Positions 6,417-12,840 of a DNA stretch of 17,158 nt are shown piece by piece. A program made the translations under genes and the position numbers. The notes below the pieces were generated by a model. That model worked only from the letters and a program-made list of their open reading frames with translations. It had not been told where the DNA came from and did not search any database. Location: assembly GCA_041558415.1 (NCBI GenBank), contig JBFFEY010000063.1, positions 1 through 17,158 of the forward strand, in the 5' to 3' direction. Origin of the DNA: SG8-39 sp041558415 (GTDB taxonomy: Bacteria > Pseudomonadota > Gammaproteobacteria > Burkholderiales > SG8-39). Position 1 is the stretch's first letter, and each line of letters starts with the position of its first letter.

Positions 6417-7112
6417 ATGCTTGCACCCGCAAAGAGCGGTGAGGAGGCCACGACGTTGGAGGCTGCGTCGTCGTCGCCCGAGACCCGGCCGCCGCGCTAC
6501 TACCACGTCCTGCAGTTCGTGCTGATCAACGTCGTCTCGGCGGCGCTCTGCGCCGCCGCCTGGCTGGAAGGCTGGCTCGAAGGCGCCTTCACCGGCTACA
6601 GCCTGTGGCTGTGCCTGGTCATCATCGCGGTGTTCCTCTACGGCCTCGGCTACTGCGGCCTGTGCCTCTGGTGCGTGGTGCGGGAGCACGATGACGTGCA
6701 AGCCGGCGCGGCGCAGCCCCAGTCGCGCAGCGCCCGCTACCGGGCGCAGGCGCGCGGCGCGGGCGCCGAAAGCCGCGCCACGGCCGCACAGCTGCTGCGC
6801 ATGCAGCTCGCGCAGGCGCCCGCCACCGTACGCCACATCGCCGGTATCCTCGTCCTCCTAGGGCTGGTTGGCACCGTGATCGGCTTCATCGTTGCCCTCT
6901 CGGGGGTCGATCCGCAGAAAGTGCCCGCCGTCGACAACGTCGCACCGATGGTCGCGCGGCTCATCAACGGCATGTCGATCGCGCTGTACACGACGCTCAT
7001 CGGCTCGGTCTTGCACCTCTGGCTGATGCTCACGCAGCGCATCCTGGCAGGCGGTGCGCTCGCGCTGTACCAGGTGACGGTCGAGCAGGGAGAACGCGAT
7101 GCTCGAGCTTGA
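6417..7112 (+). CDS. MotA/TolQ/ExbB-like proton-channel membrane protein
   Basis: 231 residues. Hydrophobic segments at about 31-50, 61-86, 141-162 and 184-205 suggest four membrane helices, with a basic cytoplasmic stretch (about 90-138) between the second and third. The last two helices carry the MotA/TolQ/ExbB signature: LVLLGLVGTVIGFIVALSG (146-163) and GMSIALYTTLIGSVLHL (185-201). The threonines at 153 and 192/193 correspond to the polar pore residues of ExbB and TolQ. The first two helices are cysteine- and tryptophan-rich and not typical of the family. A GAGGAG Shine-Dalgarno sequence 6 nt upstream fixes the start. It overlaps the next gene by 14 nt, so the products are likely partners. 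Expected role: stator-like proton channel of an envelope motor. Not TolQ or ExbB themselves, as no TolA, TonB or Pal gene is nearby. Confidence 0.8.
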   Translation: MLAPAKSGEEATTLEAASSSPETRPPRYYHVLQFVLINVVSAALCAAAWLEGWLEGAFTGYSLWLCLVIIAVFLYGLGYCGLCLWCVVREHDDVQAGAAQPQSRSARYRAQARGAGAESRATAAQLLRMQLAQAPATVRHIAGILVLLGLVGTVIGFIVALSGVDPQKVPAVDNVAPMVARLINGMSIALYTTLIGSVLHLWLMLTQRILAGGALALYQVTVEQGERDARA

Positions 7113-7701
7113 GGACTTCGACGACGAACCCTCGGGCACGGTGTTCCGCGACGTGCTGATGCTGGCGCTGATCGGCTTCGTCGCGATGGTCATCATGCTG
7201 CTGCCGCACCTGAGCGAAAGGCGCGACGAGAACCGCGATACGCATGCGCCCGGCAACGTCGTCGTCGAGATCCACTGGCCGGACGACCTTCCGGTGGACG
7301 TGGATCTCTGGGTGCAGGCCCCGCGCGACGTGCCGGTGGGCTTCTGGAACCAGGGCAGCCGCTTCTTCAACCTGCTGCGCGACGACCTCGGGCTCGAAAA
7401 CGACGCCACCGGGCGCAACTACGAGGTCTCCTACAGCCGCGGCATTCCGGCGGGCGAGTACACCGTCAACGTGCACATGTACGGCACGGTGCCGCTCGGC
7501 GCGCGCGTCGCGGTACGGGTCGTCGTCAGCGTGAAACCGAAATACGGCGAACTGCGCCAGTTGCTCGAGACGCGCGTCGAACTCACGCATCGCAACCAGG
7601 AAGAGACCGCGTTCCGCTTTCAGCTGACCGAAGTGGGCGAGCTGGTGCCCGGCAGTGTGACGACTCTGCGCCGGCGGCTCATCACCGCCCCGAGCTCGTG
7701 A
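7099..7701 (+). CDS. Single-TM ExbD/TolR-like protein with a noncanonical periplasmic beta domain
   Basis: 200 residues: short acidic cytoplasmic N-terminus, one membrane helix at about 17-36, then a periplasmic region. The helix begins FRDVLMLALIGF, where D18 matches the essential protonatable Asp of ExbD and TolR (pattern FxDVxLxLL). The remainder does not look like the ExbD/TolR periplasmic fold. It reads as a beta-sandwich with VDVDLWVQAP, NYEVSY and a GIPAGEYTVNVHMYG segment, somewhat like DUF2135/YfaP-type domains (resemblance by eye only). The gene starts inside the ExbB-like gene, behind GGGAGA, and its TGA overlaps the GTG start of the next gene. The arrangement indicates one complex. 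Function unknown beyond proton-coupled force transfer, which is inferred. Confidence 0.75.
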   Translation: MLELEDFDDEPSGTVFRDVLMLALIGFVAMVIMLLPHLSERRDENRDTHAPGNVVVEIHWPDDLPVDVDLWVQAPRDVPVGFWNQGSRFFNLLRDDLGLENDATGRNYEVSYSRGIPAGEYTVNVHMYGTVPLGARVAVRVVVSVKPKYGELRQLLETRVELTHRNQEETAFRFQLTEVGELVPGSVTTLRRRLITAPSS

Positions 7702-8234
7702 TCGAGCCGCTCTACCTGCTGTTCGCCGGCGCGACGATGCTCGCGGCGCTGCTCGCGGCGATCGCGATTCGTGCGCCGCGCGCTGTTCCGCTGAGAATTC
7801 TGGCCGTCGTGCTCACCGCCGCGTACATCCCCTTTGCCTACCTCGGTCTCACCGAGATCCTGGCGCGGCCCAAGCCGATGACGCACGAGTGGTTCAACGC
7901 CGCAGCCAAGCACGCCATGGTGCTCGGTGTGAGCCTGCACGAAGGCAAGGCGATCTACCTCTGGCTGCGCGTCGACGATTCCCTAGAGCCGCGCTACTAT
8001 CGCCTGCCCTGGCAGCAGCGCAACGCGGAGAAGCTGCAGAAGGCGATCGACGAGGCCGCCGAGGAGGACGATATCGGCGTGCGCATCGACAACCCGTTCT
8101 CCCGCCACTCCTGGACCAACCAGGGCGAGATCAACGTCGAGCTCGTGCGTCCGCCGGTGCCGCCCCTGAAGTTGCCTCAGCCGCCGCCGCGCATCTTCAA
8201 TCCGCGCGAGCAGCAGGTACGCGCGCCGCTATAG
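7698..8234 (+). CDS. Two-TM protein with a periplasmic tail, third member of the ExbBD-like unit
   Basis: 178 residues starting at a GTG that overlaps the previous stop (GTGA). Hydrophobic helices at about 4-24 and 33-53 are joined by a short basic loop (RAPRAVPLR). By the positive-inside rule both ends face the periplasm, leaving a soluble domain of about 120 residues outside. That domain contains GKAIYLWLRVDD, PRYYRLPW, a charged helix (AEKLQKAIDEAAEEDD) and a proline-rich tail (PPVPPLKLPQPPPRIFNP) suited to spanning the cell wall or binding a partner. I do not recognise the family. Co-translation with the ExbB-like and ExbD-like genes makes a shared complex likely. Its TAG stop overlaps the stop of the convergent amidase gene. 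Confidence 0.75.
   Translation: MIEPLYLLFAGATMLAALLAAIAIRAPRAVPLRILAVVLTAAYIPFAYLGLTEILARPKPMTHEWFNAAAKHAMVLGVSLHEGKAIYLWLRVDDSLEPRYYRLPWQQRNAEKLQKAIDEAAEEDDIGVRIDNPFSRHSWTNQGEINVELVRPPVPPLKLPQPPPRIFNPREQQVRAPL
8229..8234. other. Palindromic CTATAG shared by two convergent stop codons
   Basis: CTATAG reads TAG on both strands and ends both the plus-strand gene 7698-8234 and the minus-strand amidase gene. There is no intergenic DNA between the two convergent blocks and no room for a terminator outside coding sequence. Confidence 0.9.
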
Positions 8235-9653
8235 CTCGGGCCAGCGCTCGGTCCAGCCTTCGCTCGCCTCGTACAGCGCGCCGATGCGCAGCAGGGTCGG
8301 CTCGTCGTGCAGACGGCCGACGATCTGCAGGCCGATCGGCAGGCCGTCGGCGCCGAAACCGCAGGGCACGGTCATCGCCGGATGGCCGGTGATGTTGAAG
8401 GGCAGCGTGTACGGAAACAGGTTGCCGCGCAGCTCGCCCACCACCGTGCCGTCGATCTCGATGGGCTCGAAAGGGTCCTGCTCGACCGGCAGCGCGGTGC
8501 GCGCGAGCGTCGGCGTGAGCAGCACGTCGTTCTTCTCCAGCCAGCCCTGCACGCGGCGAAACAGCGCCGTGCGCTCGAACATCGCGCGCTGATAGTCGAC
8601 CGCGCTCCATTGCGCGCCGACCTCGACCTGGCGCAGCAACGACGGCGACATGCGCGCGCCGTGATCGCGGATCAGCGCGCCGAAGCGCGCACGCCAGCTG
8701 GCGTGGTTGATGACGCGCCAGATCGGCTCCATCTGCGGCACCGCTTCGCTCAGCTCGACCAGTTCCGCACCGAGCTCCGCAAACCGGCGTAGCGCCGCCT
8801 CGAAGGCGGTGCGCACGTCGCGCGCGACCGCCGTGTTGCCGAGGGTGAGCGACCAGAGGATGCGCCGCCCCTCGAGGTCGCCCTCGGCGCGCGCCGCGGC
8901 AGCGAAGTCCTGCGGCGCCAGGCCGATCGACCAGGGGTCGCTCGGATCGGCCCCCGCCATCGCCGCGAGCTGCAGCGCGGTATCCATCACGGTGCGCGAC
9001 AACGGCGTGACGTAGGTGTAGTTGCCGAAGGCGTCCTGCACCTGGCTGTGCGGCACGGTGCCGAGCGTCTGCTTGAGGCCGACGAGGCCGCAGCAAGCGG
9101 CCGGGATGCGCGTCGAGCCGCCGCCGTCGGTGGCGATGCCGAGCGGTCCGAGGCCCGCTGCCACGGCCGCTGCTGCACCGCCGCTAGAGCCACCGCAGCT
9201 CCGTGACCTATCCCAGGGATTGCAACTACGACCGAAGAGCGGCGCGTCGGTGAGCGACTTGTGGCCGAACTCGGGCGTCGTCGTCTTGCCGAGCAGGATG
9301 CCGCCCGCGGCCTTCATGCGCGCGGCGGCCACCGCATCCTCGTCCGGCACGTTGTGCTCGTACACCAGCGAGCCGAAGGTGGTGCGCACGCCGGCGGTGT
9401 TGACCAGGTCCTTCACCGCGTAGGGCACGCCGTGCAGGAGGCCCAGCCGTTCCCCGTCCATCACCGCCTGCTCCGCCCGCCGCGCGGCATCGAGCGCGGC
9501 GTCGTGGCACACCGTGATGAAGGCGTTTAGCGTGGGCTGCAACCGGTCGATGCGCTCGAGCACGCCCTTCGTCAGCTCGACGGGCGAGACCTGCCTGGTC
9601 GCGACGAGGCGCGCGAGCGCGTGCGCCGGCTGCTGCCACAGCGCAGCGCTCAT
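8229..9653 (-). CDS. Amidase-signature family amidase
   Basis: 474 residues, normal length for the amidase signature family, which hydrolyses carboxamides to acid and ammonia. The Ser-cisSer-Lys triad is complete: K81 in YAVKDLVN, S156 in CGGSSGGA and S180 in DGGGSTRIPA. The 75- and 24-residue spacings equal those in fatty acid amide hydrolase. It is not GatA by context, since no gatB or gatC is present. Cytoplasmic. It lies 45 nt downstream of the AhpD-like gene at the distal end of the benzoyl-CoA gene block, so it may be co-transcribed. An aromatic amide feeding benzoate would suit the context but cannot be read from sequence. Its TAG overlaps the stop of the convergent membrane-protein gene. 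Confidence 0.9.
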   Translation of the reverse strand: MSAALWQQPAHALARLVATRQVSPVELTKGVLERIDRLQPTLNAFITVCHDAALDAARRAEQAVMDGERLGLLHGVPYAVKDLVNTAGVRTTFGSLVYEHNVPDEDAVAAARMKAAGGILLGKTTTPEFGHKSLTDAPLFGRSCNPWDRSRSCGGSSGGAAAAVAAGLGPLGIATDGGGSTRIPAACCGLVGLKQTLGTVPHSQVQDAFGNYTYVTPLSRTVMDTALQLAAMAGADPSDPWSIGLAPQDFAAAARAEGDLEGRRILWSLTLGNTAVARDVRTAFEAALRRFAELGAELVELSEAVPQMEPIWRVINHASWRARFGALIRDHGARMSPSLLRQVEVGAQWSAVDYQRAMFERTALFRRVQGWLEKNDVLLTPTLARTALPVEQDPFEPIEIDGTVVGELRGNLFPYTLPFNITGHPAMTVPCGFGADGLPIGLQIVGRLHDEPTLLRIGALYEASEGWTERWPEL

Positions 9654-9698
9654 CCCAGCCCCGGATCTGGCGCGCGGCGCGCCCTGCCCCCGTTCGGT

Positions 9699-10331
9699 TC
9701 AGGCACTTGCGTTCTCGGCGCCTGCGGCAATGCCGAGTTCGGCGAAGGCGTGCTGGAAGGCAGTCTCCGTGTCGAGCCCAAGCGCATCGTTGAACTTGTT
9801 CCACGCCGCGCACAGCGCCAGGCGCATGGTCAGATCGACGATCTGGCGCTCGGAAAAATGCGCCTTCAGCTCGGCAAACAGCGTGTCGTCGACGCGCTGC
9901 GGCACGCTGGCGAGCGCCTCGGCGTAGCGCACCACCAGCCACTCCTCGTCCGACCACAGCCTGCGGTCCGACCAGGCGTCGTTCTGGATTGCCTCAAGCT
10001 GCGCGGTTTTCAGTCCCGCGCCATGCGCGAGCGGCGCATGGTGCTGCACGCAGTACCGGCAGGCATTGACGCGCGACACCACCAGGATGCCGAGCTCGGT
10101 CAGCTTGCGGTCGATCGAAGGCTCGGCGGCGAAGGCCTCGTAGACCTTGAAGAGCGCCTGCAGAAGCGCCGGGTTGTGCGCCAGCGCGCGCACCTGGTTG
10201 CCGAACAACGTCGGCCCGGGCAGCGTGCTGCCCTGCGACACGGCGTCGGCGCGATCGTAGAGAGGGCCGAGCGATGCATCGGCCTGCCCTTTCTCGAGCA
10301 GCCGGACGCGCGTAACGTTCGAGTCGGACAT
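9699..10331 (-). CDS. AhpD-like / carboxymuconolactone decarboxylase-family protein
   Basis: 210 residues, helical, cytoplasmic. The AhpD core is visible: E79 followed by LVVSRVNACRYCVQHH with the redox pair C91-x2-C94 and histidines at 97-98, then NKFNDALG near 177-184. Family members reduce peroxides through the CxxC pair or, in the decarboxylase branch, act on ring-cleavage lactones. The CxxC here favours the alkylhydroperoxidase/disulfide type. Its position right after the benzoyl-CoA reductase and ferredoxin genes suggests peroxide defence for oxygen-sensitive enzymes (inference). A GGGGGA Shine-Dalgarno sequence stands before the ATG and partly lies in a small CCCG/CGGG stem (10340-10351). 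Confidence 0.85.
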   Translation of the reverse strand: MSDSNVTRVRLLEKGQADASLGPLYDRADAVSQGSTLPGPTLFGNQVRALAHNPALLQALFKVYEAFAAEPSIDRKLTELGILVVSRVNACRYCVQHHAPLAHGAGLKTAQLEAIQNDAWSDRRLWSDEEWLVVRYAEALASVPQRVDDTLFAELKAHFSERQIVDLTMRLALCAAWNKFNDALGLDTETAFQHAFAELGIAAGAENASA

Positions 10332-10367
10332 GAGGATCCCCCGTAGACGGGTAACCCCCGCGATTCT

Positions 10368-10383
10368 AGCGGCGTTCGCCGCT
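10368..10383 (-). terminator. Hairpin directly after the ferredoxin stop codon
   Basis: AGCGGC-GAAC-GCCGCT in the transcript (6-bp stem, tetraloop) begins at the last base of the ferredoxin stop codon. It is not followed by a U-run, so partial attenuation or 3'-end stabilisation of the bcr mRNA is more likely than full termination. It lies in the 51-nt gap before the AhpD-like gene. Confidence 0.35.
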
Positions 10384-10628
10384 CATCCGTGCAGGCCCTG
10401 GTACTTCTCCATCAGCTGCTCGGGCGTCTCCTGGTAGTCCGGATTGACCTCGATGCAGTCCGCCGGGCAGACCAGCTTGCACTGCGGCTCGTCCTCGGCG
10501 CCGACGCACTCGGTGCAGCGAAACGGATCGATCACGTAGATCGGATCGCCAACCGCGATCGCATCGTTCGGGCACACCGGCTTGCAGGCATCGCAGGCGG
10601 TGCAGTTGTCGTCGATCATCAAGGCCAT
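10383..10628 (-). CDS. fdx: 2[4Fe-4S] ferredoxin, electron donor to benzoyl-CoA reductase
   Basis: 81 residues with two cluster motifs: C9-x2-C12-x2-C15-x3-C19-P, and C38-x2-C41-x8-C50-x3-C54-P. The eight-residue insertion in the second motif and the extended C-terminal helix are hallmarks of Allochromatium-type low-potential ferredoxins, the type that supplies electrons to benzoyl-CoA reductase in Thauera. Cytoplasmic. The gene starts 16 nt after bcrD with a GGGAGA Shine-Dalgarno sequence and is the last gene of the tight bcr block. The enzyme reducing this ferredoxin (for example a 2-oxoglutarate:ferredoxin oxidoreductase) is not in the window. Confidence 0.95.
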   Translation of the reverse strand: MALMIDDNCTACDACKPVCPNDAIAVGDPIYVIDPFRCTECVGAEDEPQCKLVCPADCIEVNPDYQETPEQLMEKYQGLHG

Positions 10629-10644
10629 CGTGGTCTCCCGGTGC

Positions 10645-11493
10645 TCAGGCCGCGGCGCGCGACTCGAGCTCTTTCAGTTTGCCGTGGCGGAACGCGCCCC
10701 AGAGCGCCGCGCCGATCGCGCCGGCATAGATCGAATCCGGGTGGCTCACCGCCGTCAGTCCGGTGATTTTCTCGTTGACCAGCTCTTCCTGCAACGCCGC
10801 GAGCAGGCCCTCGTCGAGCGCGAGCCCCCCGGTGAGCAGTACGGTGCCCTTGGTGATGCCGGTGACCTTGAGCAGCTTCGCCAGGCGCGAGGCCATCGAC
10901 AGATGAATGCCCTTGAGGATGTCGGCCGTGGCAATGCCGCGCGAGACCATGTTGATGACGTCGGTCTCGGCGAGCACGGCGCAGATCGAGCTCACCTTTT
11001 CCGGGTTCTGCGCGGTCTTCGACAGTGCGCCGATCTCCTCGACCGCGACGCCCAGATAGCGCGAGATGTTCTCGAGGAACTGTCCCGAGCCCGAGGCGCA
11101 CTGGCTGGTCATCTTGTAGGAGAGCACCTTGCCCCGCTCGTCGATATAGATGGCGCGGCCGTTGAGCGCCCCGATGTCGACCACCGCGCGCGCTTCCGGA
11201 TTGAGATACACGCCGCCGCGCGCGTGGGTGGTCATCGAATAGAAGTGGCCGGTGGCGAACTTGACGTTTTCGCCCTCGCCCGTGGTCGCGATATAGGCGA
11301 TGTCGTTCGGCGCGAGCCGGGCTTCTGCCAGGACCTCGTCGTAGCCCTGCGTGGCGAGCTCCATCGGATCGCGCCGCCGGATGCGCTCGGACCGTCTCGC
11401 GAGCCAGGTATGCTGGTCGCCGTCGTTTGCGAACAGCGTGGTCTTGACCACGCCCGAGCCGATGTCGATGCCAATCGTGTGGATTGCCGTCAT
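10645..11493 (-). CDS. bcrD: Benzoyl-CoA reductase subunit D (ATPase/activase component)
   Basis: 282 residues, the short member of the ASKHA ATPase pair of ATP-dependent benzoyl-CoA reductase (EC 1.3.7.8). Visible: phosphate-1 loop GIDIGSGVVKT (8-18), phosphate-2 VVDIGALNGRA (104-114), adenosine motif LLTGGLALDEG (219-229), and the cluster cysteines C132 (QCASGSG) and C171 (SSICAVLAE). The 39-residue cysteine spacing is that of the 2-hydroxyglutaryl-CoA dehydratase activator. With BcrA it is expected to hold a bridging [4Fe-4S] cluster and use ATP hydrolysis to push electrons to BcrBC. The ATG overlaps the bcrA stop (ATGA), so A and D are translationally coupled. Confidence 0.95.
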   Translation of the reverse strand: MTAIHTIGIDIGSGVVKTTLFANDGDQHTWLARRSERIRRRDPMELATQGYDEVLAEARLAPNDIAYIATTGEGENVKFATGHFYSMTTHARGGVYLNPEARAVVDIGALNGRAIYIDERGKVLSYKMTSQCASGSGQFLENISRYLGVAVEEIGALSKTAQNPEKVSSICAVLAETDVINMVSRGIATADILKGIHLSMASRLAKLLKVTGITKGTVLLTGGLALDEGLLAALQEELVNEKITGLTAVSHPDSIYAGAIGAALWGAFRHGKLKELESRAAA

Positions 11494-12830
11494 TTTCGTG
11501 CCTCCGCGACCTTGCCTTCCTCGACCACCGCGCGCCAGGCGAACGTCGCGCCGCCGAGCGCGCCGGTGAAGATCGAGTCCGGGTCGATGTTGAGCGTCAT
11601 CTCGCCGTAGTTTTCCGTCACCAGCTCCCGGAGCGCCTTCACCGCGGCTTCATTCTTCGCCACGCCGCCGGTGAAGGTGAACTCGTCGCGGATCCCGCCG
11701 GAGCGCGCCAGGATCGACATTGCACGCAGGATGATCGCGCGGTGCAGGCCGGCCATGATGTCCTCGCGCTTCTCGCCGAGCGAGAGCCGGTCGCGCAGCT
11801 CGGCGCCGGCGAACACGGTACAGGTCGAGTTGATGCGCACCGTCTTGGTCGCCTTCATGGCGAGGGGCCCCAACTCGTGCAGGCCCATGTTCATCTCGTC
11901 GGCGATGTAGCCGAGGTAGCGCCCGCAGCCCGCCGCGCAGCGGTCGTTCATCTGGAACGACTCGACGATGCCCTGCCGGTCGACCTGAATCGCCTTGGTG
12001 TCCTGGCCGCCGATGTCGAGCACCGTGGCCGTTTTGGGGTACATCACGTGCGCGCCCAGGCCGTGGCAGAGGATTTCGGAGCGCACGTGCTCCTTGGAGA
12101 ACGGCAGGCGGGCGCGGCCGTAGCCGGTGCCGATGACGTAGCTTTCCTCGAGCGGCGTGTCGATCACGCCCTGGATCGGTGCGCGGATGGCCTCGCCGCG
12201 CTTGGCCGCCTCGGGCAGTACGCGGAAGGTGCGATCAAGCGCGGCCAGCAGGTTCTTCGAGATCGAATCGCCGTACTCGCGGTTCTCGACCTCGATGATC
12301 GAGCGGTCGAAGATGTTGAGCAGAAAGTCATAGCGCAGCTCCGCCGCCTTGGCCACTTCCTCGCCGATCGCCAGGTAGCGGCTGCCCGCGATGTCGCGGA
12401 AGAAGTCGCTCTTGCGCTTCGCGCCGGGCGCGAAGAGCTCGGGCGCCTCGAGCTTCAGCCGCCGGAAGGTCTCCTCCAGGGCCGCCCTCACCGGCTTGGC
12501 GAAGTCGCCGAACTTGCCGCCGTCGACATTGCGCCCGCAGACGGCCTCGAGGTCCGCCAGCTGCTCGGTGAACTGCTCGAGCCGGAAGTCGCGCTCCAGC
12601 TGGCCGACGAACGCGTCCAGCCCGCCGTTCAGCGCGCCGCTCTTCTTCAGCGCGCCGCGAAACAGATGAAAGCGCGCGTTCACCAGCGCTTCCTGCTTGG
12701 CAATGTTCGCCGCCGTGTCGTAGTTCGAGCGCGAGTTGGTGATGCCGCGCCCGAGGATGTTGCGCTCCTCGTCGATCACCACCGACTTGGTGGTGGTCGA
12801 GCCGAGGTCGATGCCGATGAAACAACGCAT
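11490..12830 (-). CDS. bcrA: Benzoyl-CoA reductase subunit A (ATPase/activase component)
   Basis: 446 residues, the long ASKHA ATPase subunit. Visible: FIGIDLGSTTTK (4-15), LDIGGQDTKAI (271-281), FTGGVAKN (386-393), and cluster cysteines C298 (NDRCAAGCG) and C337 (NSTCTVFAG), again 39 apart as in BcrD. An insertion of roughly 160 residues between the first and second phosphate motifs makes it longer than BcrD. The pairing of one long and one short ATPase subunit fits the Thauera Bcr subclass rather than the Bzd subclass. It partners with BcrD to energise electron transfer to the ring-reducing BcrBC. The start follows bcrB by 10 nt with a GGAG Shine-Dalgarno sequence. Confidence 0.95.
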   Translation of the reverse strand: MRCFIGIDLGSTTTKSVVIDEERNILGRGITNSRSNYDTAANIAKQEALVNARFHLFRGALKKSGALNGGLDAFVGQLERDFRLEQFTEQLADLEAVCGRNVDGGKFGDFAKPVRAALEETFRRLKLEAPELFAPGAKRKSDFFRDIAGSRYLAIGEEVAKAAELRYDFLLNIFDRSIIEVENREYGDSISKNLLAALDRTFRVLPEAAKRGEAIRAPIQGVIDTPLEESYVIGTGYGRARLPFSKEHVRSEILCHGLGAHVMYPKTATVLDIGGQDTKAIQVDRQGIVESFQMNDRCAAGCGRYLGYIADEMNMGLHELGPLAMKATKTVRINSTCTVFAGAELRDRLSLGEKREDIMAGLHRAIILRAMSILARSGGIRDEFTFTGGVAKNEAAVKALRELVTENYGEMTLNIDPDSIFTGALGGATFAWRAVVEEGKVAEARK

Positions 12831-12840
12831 GGCGGGCTCC

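Noticed and set aside
8229..9653. GatA subunit of the glutamyl-tRNA amidotransferase
   Set aside because: The amidase triad is present but there is no gatB or gatC, and the location beside bcr genes fits a stand-alone amidase better.
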